NCBI RefSeq assembly: GCF_900094545.1
Contig: NZ_FMAH01000024.1
Location: 38,710 to 102,709, forward strand
DNA length: 64,000 nt
Source: Martinezella miluonensis
Lineage (GTDB): Bacteria; Pseudomonadota; Alphaproteobacteria; Rhizobiales; Rhizobiaceae
Direction of reading: 5' to 3'
Shown piece after piece: positions 17,093-25,530 of the stretch. The notes under the pieces are model-generated. The model was given only the letters and a program-made list of their open reading frames with translations. It searched no databases and was not told the origin of the DNA. A program made the position numbers and the translations under genes. Every line of letters starts with the position of its first letter. Position 1 is the stretch's first letter.

Positions 17093-17971
17093 ATGCGACC
17101 CGAAACGCGGACAAATCCGCTTCCCTTCAAACATGGCGTTTGCGATTGCCACGTTCACGTGTTTGACGACCCGGAGACGTTTCCGTTCGAAAATACCCCG
17201 GCCTACGCGCCGCCATTTTCGCCGGCGAGCAGCCTTGTGGCGGAAGCCACTCGAGTGGGCGTGTCGCATGTCGTCCTCGTCCAGCCGACCCCCTATGGGC
17301 GAAATCTTGATCTGTTGAGGGCAACGCTTAAGAAACTGGGTGCGCAGGCCAGAGGCATCGGCGTGGCCGACGCATCGATCGGTGCCGATGGTTTTACGGC
17401 TCTCAAAGGGGAGGGCATCGCCGGGCTGCGGTTCGTCGAAAACTTGCTGCCTGACGGCAGCCGCATGCCTGGGACCGTGCCGCTCGACACTCTGTTCCAG
17501 AAACTCGCGCCCGATTTGGCGGAGGCTGGTATGCATGCGGAGATCTGGGCGCCATTATCGACGACGCTCGAACGGTGGCCGGAACTGGAAAAGACGCGGG
17601 TTCCGATCGTGCTCGACCATATGGGCGGCTTTGATCCGCAACTCGGACTAGAGCACCCACATTTCCAGCGCCTCCTCGCATTGGTGCGGGACGATGCCGT
17701 CTGGGTCAAGCTCGCCGTCTGCCGGCGCGCGATCGGTGTCGGTTACGATGCCATCAGGCCCTTCCACGATGCCTTGGTGGAGGCCAACAGCCACCGCCTG
17801 TTGTGGGCAACCGATTTTCCTTTCGTGCGGTTTCCCGGAACACCACCGACGATCCCCTATCTGCTGGATCTCTTCAAAATGTGGGTTTCGGATAGCGTCT
17901 TGATAGAGCGAATTCTCTCTGGTAACCCGACCAAACGATACGGTTTTCAACCGTCCTTGCGCGATCAATGA
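17093..17971 (+). CDS. Amidohydrolase family protein (LigI/PDC-lactonase-like)
   Basis: A 292-residue TIM-barrel metal-dependent hydrolase of the amidohydrolase_2 family. The first-strand motif CDCHVHVFD contains His20 and His22; VPIVLDHMGGFDP contributes a later active-site His, and LLWATDFPFVR carries the catalytic Asp. The arrangement is like 2-pyrone-4,6-dicarboxylate lactonase and L-rhamnono-lactonase relatives, so it probably opens a lactone or a cyclic amide formed in the pathway. The ATG at 17093 has GGAG upstream. It ends 12 bases before the end of the convergent iclR-type gene. Confidence 0.85.
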   Translation: MRPETRTNPLPFKHGVCDCHVHVFDDPETFPFENTPAYAPPFSPASSLVAEATRVGVSHVVLVQPTPYGRNLDLLRATLKKLGAQARGIGVADASIGADGFTALKGEGIAGLRFVENLLPDGSRMPGTVPLDTLFQKLAPDLAEAGMHAEIWAPLSTTLERWPELEKTRVPIVLDHMGGFDPQLGLEHPHFQRLLALVRDDAVWVKLAVCRRAIGVGYDAIRPFHDALVEANSHRLLWATDFPFVRFPGTPPTIPYLLDLFKMWVSDSVLIERILSGNPTKRYGFQPSLRDQ

Positions 17972-17983
17972 TCTGGTGGTGCT

Positions 17984-18748
17984 TCATGAAGCCTGCAACT
18001 GCGCTTCGATGGCCGCGACATTCTCGCGCAACGCTTCGATAATGGCTTTCCGGTTTTGATTTCCGCGCAAGGCGGACCTGAAGTAAGTGACGCCGAATGT
18101 CGCAAGGACCCGCTCGCCTGAGCGGATCGGAAATGCGATCGTGCCGGAGCTTTTCGGCTCAAGCTCGGGGTTTCGTTCCGCAAACCCCTTCGCTCTCGTG
18201 CGAGTGACCATTCTTTCGAACGTACCCTCGCTCATCTGATTGTTTTCCGGGTCCTGGGAGGCCCGCATGACATCCCGCAAAATTCGCTGTTCCTCGGGCG
18301 GGCAAAAGCAGACATAGGCTCGGCCCAGCGCACGGCCGCCCAAACTCAGGCGTCGCCCGAGCGACGCATGAAAGGGCGAAATCGGACTGTCGGGGATCGT
18401 GCTGTAGTTGATGACGACCGCATCGATATCCAACGTGCATATCGCGCAAGGCCACAATATCTCCTTCGTCAGCTTATCGGCGAAGGACCGCGCCACCTCG
18501 ATGACTTTCGGAGCGCCATGAAATCCGGAACTCAGGTTGGCGATTGCCGAAGTGACATGGTAGCCGCGTGTTTTCTCATCTTGATTGACATATCCGGCGG
18601 CGATCAGCGTCTGCAGAAACCGCACGACCGTCGGCTTCGGAATGCCGGTACGCGAATGTATTTCCCTCACCGTCACGAGGCCACCCTGGTTCACGGCGGC
18701 AAGGACCGCAAGAGCCTTGGTCACCGCTTGAACAGGCGCGAATGTCAT
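17984..18748 (-). CDS. IclR family transcriptional regulator
   Basis: A regulator of about 254 residues. The winged helix at the N-terminus reads QAVTKALAVLAAVNQGG and then TVREIHSRTGIPKPTVVRFLQTLIAAGYV; the C-terminal effector domain includes SLGGRALGRAYVCFCP and GTIAFPIRSGERVLATFGVTYF. The frame is open to 18937, but the ATG at 18748 has a strong GGAGG eight bases upstream and starts directly before the helix-turn-helix. It is divergent from the lyase gene, with a 17-base palindrome between them that has a twin at 15374. It is likely the local regulator of the whole 14.5-24.4 kb cluster, responding to an aromatic or small-acid intermediate. Confidence 0.88.
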   Translation of the reverse strand: MTFAPVQAVTKALAVLAAVNQGGLVTVREIHSRTGIPKPTVVRFLQTLIAAGYVNQDEKTRGYHVTSAIANLSSGFHGAPKVIEVARSFADKLTKEILWPCAICTLDIDAVVINYSTIPDSPISPFHASLGRRLSLGGRALGRAYVCFCPPEEQRILRDVMRASQDPENNQMSEGTFERMVTRTRAKGFAERNPELEPKSSGTIAFPIRSGERVLATFGVTYFRSALRGNQNRKAIIEALRENVAAIEAQLQAS

Positions 18749-18875
18749 CAGAAACCTCCAACAGCCGAAAACACCGGGCCGCACCGGACGCAAACCAGGC
18801 GGGATCGGTCTCCCACTTCCGATTAGATCGTTATGCCAATCCCGCGCAAGAGCAGTGTCTGCAGGTCCGCAGTTC

Positions 18876-18892
18876 GTTTCATCCAATGAAAC
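18876..18892. promoter_or_regulatory. Predicted IclR operator (regulator/lyase side)
   Basis: GTTTCAT-CCA-ATGAAAC is a perfect 7-3-7 inverted repeat about 130 bases upstream of the IclR start and about 60 to 140 bases upstream of the lyase start, depending on which start is used. It has the same outer half-sites as the site at 15374-15390. Confidence 0.65.
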
Positions 18893-19033
18893 GGGCTGAT
18901 TATGGTGTTGTTCGCAGACGTTGAATGCCCTACCCATCGACCACGATAGCGCATGAGATCAGTCTCGGCTGCGCAGAGCGGGTCGAAAGTCCCACACACA
19001 TCATTTTTCGGTAGGCCAGGCGGACCGCTCCAG

Positions 19034-20503
19034 ATGCAATCATCGCAGCAACATGTCGTCGAGATCACCGGTCAAAGCCTGAGCATCGAACAGGCTGTTT
19101 CCGTGTCCCGGCGTGGCGCCAAAGTGGCCCTAAGCTCCGATGCCATCGAACGCATGTCGCGCGGCCGCCGCATATTGGAAGAGGCGATCAGCCGCGGCGA
19201 GCGGATCTATGGCGCGACCACAAGCGTGGGTCCGAAGACCACGGCCAGCATCAGCCAGGCAAACACTGCCGAATTCAGCCGGCGTCTGCTGCGGACGCAC
19301 AATGCCGGACATGGACCGGTCGCCGGCAAGGATGTGACGCGCGCTACCGTTCTGCACCTTCTCAATTCGCTGGCAAGCGGCACCACCGGCGCACGGCCGG
19401 TCCTGGCGGAACGGCTGGTGGATGCCCTGAATGCGGATCGACCGATCGCTATGCATCTCTGGGGCTCTATGGGACAGAGCGACATGTCTGCTATGGCCGA
19501 TGTCGCATTGGCGCTGTTCGATGATATCGAGCTCGAGGCCGGCGAAGCCCTTGCCCTCTTGAATTCCAGCGCCATGTCGACGGCCGTCGCGGTTCTGTCC
19601 TTCGTCGATCTTCATCGCCTGCTGCAGTTTTCGACGCTGGTCGGCGCGCTCAGCATGGAAGGCTACGCCGCCAATCCTTCAATCGTTTCCGATATCGCGC
19701 TCCAGTCCCGGCCCTTTAGCGGCCTCCACCGGCATGGCGTGGCGATCCAAAAATATATCGAGGGTAGTTATATCCTTTCGCAAGGCGGTCCGAGAAATCT
19801 GCAGGACCCGCTCTGCTTTCGCTCCATGGCGCTGATCCATGGTGCGGCTGAGGACGGTCTTTCCTTTTCGAGACAACAAATCGAGCGTGAGCTGAACGCA
19901 AGCCAGGGCAACCCTGTAATATCGCTGGAGCATGGCGGTCTCGCTGCGGTAGCGAACTTCGATATGGTCACGCTCTGCATGGCGCTCGACGTGATGCGGC
20001 TTGCTTTCGCGCCGGTCGTCACCAGCTCGACCGAGCGGCTTGCGAAACTCGTCGATACGACGTGGTCCGGCCTTGCGATCGGCCTGATCGAAGAGGACGG
20101 CATTGGCGCCCCGGGCTTCAATGGCGTTGCGCTGTTCCACAAGTCGATCACATCGGAAGCGCGGCTACTGACTGCTCCCCTGGCCGGCGAGTTGGCAAGC
20201 TCGAGCCATTCCAACGGGGTCATGGATCGAGCATCGCTTGCCGCGCTCGGCGGCCGGCGCGGTCTGGAACTAGCCGATATAGGCAAGTCGATCGTTGCCA
20301 TGGAGTTGATGGTCGCGGCGCAGGCCGCGGAACTTCGAGCAAGAAAGCCACTCGGCAAAGTCACCAGTCAATTATTCGCCTTTGCACGGCAAGCAATAGC
20401 CTTCGCTGCCGCAGGGGAAAGGCCGCCCAATGTGCAGCCTCTGCTGGAGCAGCTCGAACGCAACCGGGACGCTGTCGACAGCATGATTGCATCACAAAAC
20501 TAG
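19034..20503 (+). CDS. HAL/PAL-family lyase homologue lacking the MIO motif
   Basis: A 489-residue homologue of aromatic amino-acid ammonia-lyases. Family landmarks in order: ERIYGATTSVG (the catalytic-loop Tyr59 is kept), NSLASGTTGARP, GSMGQSDMSAMAD at 144-156, LNSSAMSTAVAVL, LQDPLCFRSM, NASQGNPVIS and a long helical C-terminus. At the place where HAL/PAL have GSVGASGDLAP, this protein has GSMGQSDMSA, so the Ala-Ser-Gly that cyclises to MIO is absent. Other usual residues are also changed (QDPYS to QDPLC; the QED region is SHSNGVMDR). It is therefore probably an MIO-independent lyase acting on a different leaving group. The ATG at 19034 aligns best with the family; 18953 is an in-frame alternative. 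It is divergent from iclR and upstream of the transporter genes. Confidence 0.8.
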   Translation: MQSSQQHVVEITGQSLSIEQAVSVSRRGAKVALSSDAIERMSRGRRILEEAISRGERIYGATTSVGPKTTASISQANTAEFSRRLLRTHNAGHGPVAGKDVTRATVLHLLNSLASGTTGARPVLAERLVDALNADRPIAMHLWGSMGQSDMSAMADVALALFDDIELEAGEALALLNSSAMSTAVAVLSFVDLHRLLQFSTLVGALSMEGYAANPSIVSDIALQSRPFSGLHRHGVAIQKYIEGSYILSQGGPRNLQDPLCFRSMALIHGAAEDGLSFSRQQIERELNASQGNPVISLEHGGLAAVANFDMVTLCMALDVMRLAFAPVVTSSTERLAKLVDTTWSGLAIGLIEEDGIGAPGFNGVALFHKSITSEARLLTAPLAGELASSSHSNGVMDRASLAALGGRRGLELADIGKSIVAMELMVAAQAAELRARKPLGKVTSQLFAFARQAIAFAAAGERPPNVQPLLEQLERNRDAVDSMIASQN

Positions 20504-20591
20504 GCGGATACATCCGTGCGACCGGAGGGAGCGCACGCTCAGCAAGGTTGCGCGGGAAACGATCCGGAACGAACAAAATGAGGAGGAACTT

Positions 20592-21632
20592 ATGTTGAAA
20601 ATAGGCAGCTCCATACTGGCCGTCATGATCAGCGCCACGAGCGCTTTGGTGGCCGTTGGCCAGGCACGGTCGGAGGAAAAGTCGCTAACTTTCGTCTCCT
20701 ATCAGGGCACCCTGCAGGATTCGCAGATCAAGGCCTGGCAGCAGCCCTATACGGCCAGCCAGAATGTCCAGTTCGAAAACGATTCACCGCCCGACGGCGC
20801 CAAGCTGAAGGCGATGGTCGAGGCTGGAGCCGCCTCCTGGGACGTTGTTGACCAGGGAGCCGCCTTCGCCGAGCAGAATTGCGGCAAGCTCCTTGAAAAG
20901 CTGGATTTTTCCAAGATTGACACCTCGCAGTTTCCCGAGGGTTCCGTCAGCGATTGCGGCATGCCTGTCTATTTCTTCGCCCTGACCTTCGTATACAATA
21001 CCGAGAAATATAAGGATCATCCGCCGACGAAACTTGCGGATTTCTTTGATCTCAAGAATTTCCCGGGAACGCGCGTTTTGCCGCCGGATATCAGCCTCGG
21101 CACGCTGGAATACGCCCTCATGGCGGATGGCGTCGACGCCAAGAGCCTCTATCCGATCGATGTCGATCGTGCCCTCAAGAAGCTCGATACGATCAAATCA
21201 TCGATCATTTTCACCAAGACGAACGGCGCGCTTCAGCAGGCGCTCGTCGATGGTCAGGCCGACATGGGCTTTGCCGTGACCGGGCGCGTGATCGCATCGG
21301 CCAAGGCCGGCGCTCCGATCGCTCCGGTTTGGGACAAGACGATCCTCGGCTGGGACGCGCTGATGATCCCGAAGGGCACGGCAAACCTGACGACGGCGAT
21401 GGATTTCGTTCAGTTCGTCTCCCATCCCGATCAGAACAAGCGTTTTGCCGAGCTTGCGGGCGTCATCGCCGCAACGAACAAGGCGGCGCCGGACTATTCA
21501 GACCTGAACAAGACGTTCAATCCGCGCCTGCATGATGAGACCGGAAACAAGGTCCTGCTTTCCAACGTGAAATGGTGGGCGGCAAACCTCAATACCGTCA
21601 TCGCCAAGGTTACTCCCTGGATGTCTCGATAG
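20592..21632 (+). CDS. PotD/PotF-like ABC substrate-binding protein
   Basis: A 346-residue periplasmic protein of the polyamine/Fe3+-type (SBP_bac_8 / PotD) class. A Sec signal peptide (MLKIGSSILAVMISATSALVAVGQA) precedes mature EEKSLTFVSYQGTLQDSQI. Internal family features are WDVVDQGAAFAEQNCGKL and a domain crossover near GLDAK-like VDAKSLYPID. Relatives bind putrescine, spermidine, quaternary amines or other cations. The ATG at 20592 follows GAGGAAC; the longer frame from 20487 has no signal logic. It begins about 90 bases after the lyase gene and leads directly into two permease genes and an ATPase gene, so it probably delivers the lyase substrate or a precursor. Confidence 0.88.
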   Translation: MLKIGSSILAVMISATSALVAVGQARSEEKSLTFVSYQGTLQDSQIKAWQQPYTASQNVQFENDSPPDGAKLKAMVEAGAASWDVVDQGAAFAEQNCGKLLEKLDFSKIDTSQFPEGSVSDCGMPVYFFALTFVYNTEKYKDHPPTKLADFFDLKNFPGTRVLPPDISLGTLEYALMADGVDAKSLYPIDVDRALKKLDTIKSSIIFTKTNGALQQALVDGQADMGFAVTGRVIASAKAGAPIAPVWDKTILGWDALMIPKGTANLTTAMDFVQFVSHPDQNKRFAELAGVIAATNKAAPDYSDLNKTFNPRLHDETGNKVLLSNVKWWAANLNTVIAKVTPWMSR

Positions 21633-21637
21633 GCCCA

Positions 21638-22522
21638 ATGATGGAAGCAGTTATCAACAACCGCGCCTCCGAAGGGCGGAAAACCAAAACGGCGCCAATC
21701 AACATCGCGGTCTGGCTGCTGCTTCCATCGACCGTTCTATTGCTCGGCACCTTTCTCTATCCACTGCTTTCCATCGCGATGCGAAGTTTCACCGATCCCG
21801 AGTTCGGATTGCAGAATTACGCATCGCTTCTGACCGATGACATCTCGATCGTCATTATTCTGCGTACTCTCCGTATCGCTGCGATCGTCGCAGTCGTGAC
21901 GCTGATCATAGGTTTCCCCTATGCCTATACGCTGACGCTCGTCACGCCACGGATGCGCGCCGTGCTCATGACGATAGCCCTTTTGCCGTTCTGGACCTCG
22001 GCTATTGCTCGAAGCTTCGCCTGGACATTGCTGATGCAGCGCGGCGGCTTAATCGAAACGGCCTTCTCCTGGATCGGCTTGCCGGGTGTGGTGCTGGTGC
22101 GCACGTCGACCGGCGTGACGATCGCGATGGCGCAAGTCCTGTTGCCCTACATGATCCTGCCGCTCTACAGCAATATGCGCGGGATCGACCAGCGCCTGCT
22201 GGACGCGGCAGCTTCCATGGGGTCCCCGAGATGGCGAGCCTTTCTGGAAATCTATCTGCCGCTTTCGTTACCCGGCATGCTGGCTGGCCTGTCTCTCGTT
22301 TTTGTCATCTCTCTCGGTTTCTACGTCACCCCGGCAATCCTCGGCTCGCCGCAGGAGGCACTCGTTTCGCAACTGATCGCTACACGCGTCGACACATTGC
22401 TCGATTTTGGTGGGGCCGGTGCGCTTGCCGTCATCGTTCTGCTGGTCGCCGCGGCCTTGATGGCGCTGATCGGCAGGCTGAATGCTCGCCTCGATCTGCA
22501 ATCCAATATGGCTGGAAAATGA
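21638..22522 (+). CDS. ABC transporter permease (PotB/PotH type)
   Basis: Six-helix inner-membrane permease of about 294 residues in the BPD_transp_1 family. The EAA loop reads RLLDAAASMGSPRWRAFLEIYLPLSLPGM near residues 190-218, a perfect family match. The ATG pair at 21638 is just after the stop of the binding-protein gene (5 bases), which is preferable to the longer frame that would overlap that gene by 60 bases. It pairs with the next permease to form the channel for an amine-like substrate. Confidence 0.88.
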   Translation: MMEAVINNRASEGRKTKTAPINIAVWLLLPSTVLLLGTFLYPLLSIAMRSFTDPEFGLQNYASLLTDDISIVIILRTLRIAAIVAVVTLIIGFPYAYTLTLVTPRMRAVLMTIALLPFWTSAIARSFAWTLLMQRGGLIETAFSWIGLPGVVLVRTSTGVTIAMAQVLLPYMILPLYSNMRGIDQRLLDAAASMGSPRWRAFLEIYLPLSLPGMLAGLSLVFVISLGFYVTPAILGSPQEALVSQLIATRVDTLLDFGGAGALAVIVLLVAAALMALIGRLNARLDLQSNMAGK

Positions 22523-22532
22523 GGTGAGCGCG

Positions 22533-23333
22533 ATGTCCTTTTTCTCGACGCGCCGTGAAGGCGGACCTGGCGCCCTTTTGCGGCTAATGACCCTGCTGAC
22601 GGCGATCCTGATTGTTCTGCCCACTTTCGTCGTGATCCCGGCAAGCTTCACCGCCGGAGAGACATTTCAATTCCCGCCACGGGAATGGTCCTTGCGTTGG
22701 TATGAGAATTTTTTCACGTCGCGTATGTGGCTTTCGTCTCTGCTGCAGTCGCTGCAGATTGCGTCGCTCACCGCCGTCCTTGCCACCGTTCTCGGTATCA
22801 GCACGGCCATTGGGCTCACCCGCATTCCGCGCAGGACGGGCGCGGTGTTGAGGCTCTTCTTCTCGCTCCCGCTGACCGTTCCGAGCGTGGTGATCGGAAT
22901 CGCGGTGTATGCCGTATTCCTCAAATGGCATCTTGCCGGCACCTTGTCCGGCCTCGTTCTCGCGCATACGGCGCTTGCCATCCCCTTTGTGATTACGACC
23001 GTCGCCGCCAGCCTCACGGGCTATGACAACACGCTCGATCTCGCCTCATCGAGCCTGGGTGCCGGTGGCATCACGACGCTTTTGCGGATCAAGATTCCGC
23101 TGCTTGCGCCCGGCGTTATCTCAGGGTTCCTTTTCGCCTTCGTCAGTTCGTTTGACGAGTTCGTCGTCGCGCTCTTTCTGCAGACGCCAAAACTCAGGAC
23201 GCTGCCGGTCCAGATGTACAACTCGATCGTTCTGGACATGGATCCCACCATATCGGCGGCCTCCAGTGTCATTGTTGTCGCCACAACGATCGTCTTCCTG
23301 CTCGTCTCGCTCAGAGCCGGCAACAAGATTTAG
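22533..23333 (+). CDS. ABC transporter permease (PotC/PotI type)
   Basis: The second membrane subunit, about 266 residues, with six helices and the EAA region LDLASSSLGAGGITTLLRIKIPLLAPG. The N-terminal helix LLTAILIVLPTFVVIPASFTAGE and the GETFQFPPREWSLRWYENFF segment are typical of PotC-type subunits. The ATG at 22533 has GAGGTGAG eight bases upstream; a longer frame would overlap the previous gene by 40 bases. It is followed after about 20 bases by the ATPase gene. Confidence 0.88.
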   Translation: MSFFSTRREGGPGALLRLMTLLTAILIVLPTFVVIPASFTAGETFQFPPREWSLRWYENFFTSRMWLSSLLQSLQIASLTAVLATVLGISTAIGLTRIPRRTGAVLRLFFSLPLTVPSVVIGIAVYAVFLKWHLAGTLSGLVLAHTALAIPFVITTVAASLTGYDNTLDLASSSLGAGGITTLLRIKIPLLAPGVISGFLFAFVSSFDEFVVALFLQTPKLRTLPVQMYNSIVLDMDPTISAASSVIVVATTIVFLLVSLRAGNKI

Positions 23334-23352
23334 AAAACGCGGTTCCGCAAGA

Positions 23353-24417
23353 ATGATGAAAAAGCACTCGATCAAAATCTCGAACGCAACCCGCTACTAT
23401 CCGGGCGCCACACGGCCGGCAATCGACGATATTTCGCTGGATATCGCACCGGGCGAATTCATGACGTTTCTCGGTCCGAGTGGTTCCGGCAAGACAACCC
23501 TGCTGTCCATCATCGCCGGCTTTGTCACGCTCAACACCGGCTCGGTGGAAATCGACGGCAAGGATATCACCAATCTCAAACCGCATAAGCGCGACCTCGG
23601 CGTGGTCTTCCAGCAATATGCGCTTTTCCCGCACATGACAGTGCTCCAGAACATCGCCTATCCGCTTCGGCAAAGAGGCATCCCGAAGGCGGAGATCGAA
23701 GCGAAGGTGAGGCATGTTCTCGACCTCGTGCAGCTCGGCGATTTCGCGCATCGATTGCCCCGGCAGCTTTCGGGCGGCCAGCAGCAGCGCGTCGCGCTCG
23801 CCCGCGCCGTCGTCTACGAACCCAGGGCGCTGCTGCTCGACGAGCCGCTCGGAGCGCTCGACAAGCGCCTGCGTGACCGGCTGCAGCTCGAGATCGCCCG
23901 CATGCATCGCGAGCTCGGAATGACATTCGTTTTCGTGACGCATGATCAGGAGGAAGCCCTAACGCTGTCTGATCGTATCGCCGTTTTTAACAGCGGGAAG
24001 ATCGTGCAGGTCGGAACGCCGACGGAACTGTACCGCAACCCGAATTCGCTGTTCGTTGCAAAGTTCCTTGGAGAGTCCAACATCATGGAAGGATCAAGTC
24101 GGGGAACAAATATCGTTGTTCGTCCTGAGCATGTTCATCTGAAGATGCCGGCCAATAAGTGCTGCGAAGATGAGGTTTCGAAGGCCGCAAGAATAACCGA
24201 TGTCGCCTTCGCTGGCGCCCACCTCAAGGTGGGACTGGCGTTCTCTGACGGCGTCACCGGTTCATCCTTGATCACGGCTGGCAACCCATTGCATTTCCAG
24301 CGTGGCGAAGAAGTCCTCGCTGTGTGGAACAAGGCAAACCAGCACATCGTTGCGAACGAAGACCTCACCGCCGATTCCACTGATAGCCTTCGAAATCATC
24401 TTAGTGAAGTTCGGTAG
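23353..24417 (+). CDS. ABC transporter ATP-binding protein (PotA/PotG type)
   Basis: A 354-residue ATPase. Walker A GPSGSGKT is at about 41-48, the Q-loop in VVFQQYALFPHMT, signature LSGGQQQRVALARAV, Walker B LLLDEPLGALDKRLRD, switch FVTHDQEEALTLSD, and a C-terminal TOBE domain (IVVRPEHVHLKM). It energises the amine-type transporter encoded immediately upstream. The open frame extends 330 bases further 5', but that part lies over the permease gene in another frame; the ATG at 23353 is the true start. It is the last gene of the cluster. Confidence 0.92.
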   Translation: MMKKHSIKISNATRYYPGATRPAIDDISLDIAPGEFMTFLGPSGSGKTTLLSIIAGFVTLNTGSVEIDGKDITNLKPHKRDLGVVFQQYALFPHMTVLQNIAYPLRQRGIPKAEIEAKVRHVLDLVQLGDFAHRLPRQLSGGQQQRVALARAVVYEPRALLLDEPLGALDKRLRDRLQLEIARMHRELGMTFVFVTHDQEEALTLSDRIAVFNSGKIVQVGTPTELYRNPNSLFVAKFLGESNIMEGSSRGTNIVVRPEHVHLKMPANKCCEDEVSKAARITDVAFAGAHLKVGLAFSDGVTGSSLITAGNPLHFQRGEEVLAVWNKANQHIVANEDLTADSTDSLRNHLSEVR

Positions 24418-24438
24418 GTCTATGCTGTCGCTTGACCC

Positions 24439-24489
24439 TTAATATGAGAACGCGGCAGTTTTGGCTCGTTTTAGCAGTTAATTTGAGAA
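24439..24489. repeat. Imperfect direct repeats, possible IS-end scar
   Basis: TTAATATGAGAA at 24439-24450 and TTAATTTGAGAA at 24478-24489 recur with a 39-base period in the gap between convergent operons. Closely spaced terminal repeats of this kind are seen at the ends of IS21-like elements, but no transposase is present here. The identity is tentative. Confidence 0.25.
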
Positions 24490-24620
24490 TTCCGCGACGA
24501 CGACAGGAGTTCGTTGGTGTGGAGAGCCAGTGTTACCGGCAATTGCTGTAGGGACGTGCCTCGGAGCGTTGGCTTGGATCACGTCATGGCGACGATCGCA
24601 ATAAGCCGTATAGGTCGACC

Positions 24621-25442
24621 TCAGTCCCAAGCTGGAGCAAGGCCGGGAGGATTTACAATTCGGCTTCCGGGTGTCGCTAATTTTGCGATCTCGCTCATTT
24701 CAGCGCTGGTGAGTTCGAAATCAAATACTTCCACGTTGTCGCGGATTCGATCTGCCCTCGACGACCTGGATAGGGCCACGACGCCTTGCTGTACAAGCCA
24801 CCGCAGGACGATTTGCGATATGGAGCGCCCATGAGATTCAGCAATTCGCATGAGCGTCGGGTCATGAAAGACCCGCCCGACGGCCATTGCGCAATAGGCG
24901 ATGATGGTCATGCCGACGCCTCTGGTTGCGGTCATCAGAAGGTCTTGATCAAGAAAAGGATGAAATTCGAACTGGTTTGCCACAAGCGGCCGGTCAGACA
25001 GTGTGACGGCCTGTGCTATCAGGGAGCGATTGAAGTTGCTGACGCCGATGTGCCGGGCTTTTCCCTGCTTCACCGTTTCGTTCAGCAGTCCGATCTGATC
25101 GGCCAGGGGAGTGGCGGCGTTCGGCCAATGCAACAAAAGCAAGTCGACATAGTCGGTGTTCAGCTTTTTCAGGCTTTCATCGACCGATTGGGCGAAGTTG
25201 TCGTTGGAATAGTTTGCGACCCAGACTTTGGTGGTAACGAAGACATCAGCGCGCCGCAAACCGGAGCGAAGGATCCCTTCTCCCACCTCCGTCTCGTTGC
25301 CATAGATCTGAGCGGTGTCTACGTGGCGGAAACCGGCGCGGAGCGCTTCACTGATGAGCTGGACAAGCGCCGTTCCGCGCATGCCATAGGTGCCGAAGCC
25401 TAGCGCCGGAATCTTGGCTTCGTTTGCGATAACATATTGCAT
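24621..25442 (-). CDS. Aldo/keto reductase
   Basis: A 273-residue NADPH-dependent carbonyl reductase of the AKR family (2,5-diketo-D-gluconate reductase-like). The tetrad is visible: Asp42 and Tyr47 in VDTAQIYGNE, Lys72 in TTKVW and His105 in LLLLHWP. The later GVSNF and ANQFEFHPFL motifs and a C-terminal cofactor segment SRSSRADRIRDN are also present. The ATG at 25442 follows GGGAGGG; the frame to 25607 is longer than the family needs. It lies 88 bases downstream of the doxX-type gene, same strand, and may be in one transcript with it and pirin, a group often induced by electrophile or quinone stress. Confidence 0.88.
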   Translation of the reverse strand: MQYVIANEAKIPALGFGTYGMRGTALVQLISEALRAGFRHVDTAQIYGNETEVGEGILRSGLRRADVFVTTKVWVANYSNDNFAQSVDESLKKLNTDYVDLLLLHWPNAATPLADQIGLLNETVKQGKARHIGVSNFNRSLIAQAVTLSDRPLVANQFEFHPFLDQDLLMTATRGVGMTIIAYCAMAVGRVFHDPTLMRIAESHGRSISQIVLRWLVQQGVVALSRSSRADRIRDNVEVFDFELTSAEMSEIAKLATPGSRIVNPPGLAPAWD

Positions 25443-25530
25443 TTGATAGCCCTCCCTCGGGGATTGATACAAATTGGCCGCAACCCCCGGGGTGGATAGG
25501 GTCGCGGCCTCTTTGCTTCGATTGCGTGGC

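Noticed and set aside
19376..19384. An Ala-Ser-Gly triplet (residues 114-116) in the lyase homologue as the MIO motif
   Set aside because: It lies in the NSLASGTTGARP segment, which corresponds to the KGYSGVRPE region of HAL and not to the MIO loop. The MIO position is at residues 144-152 and reads GSMGQSDMS.
23023..23352. Extended N-terminus for the PotA-like ATPase
   Set aside because: The added 110 residues overlap the permease gene in another frame and are Ser/Arg-rich; the ATPase fold starts at the ATG at 23353.
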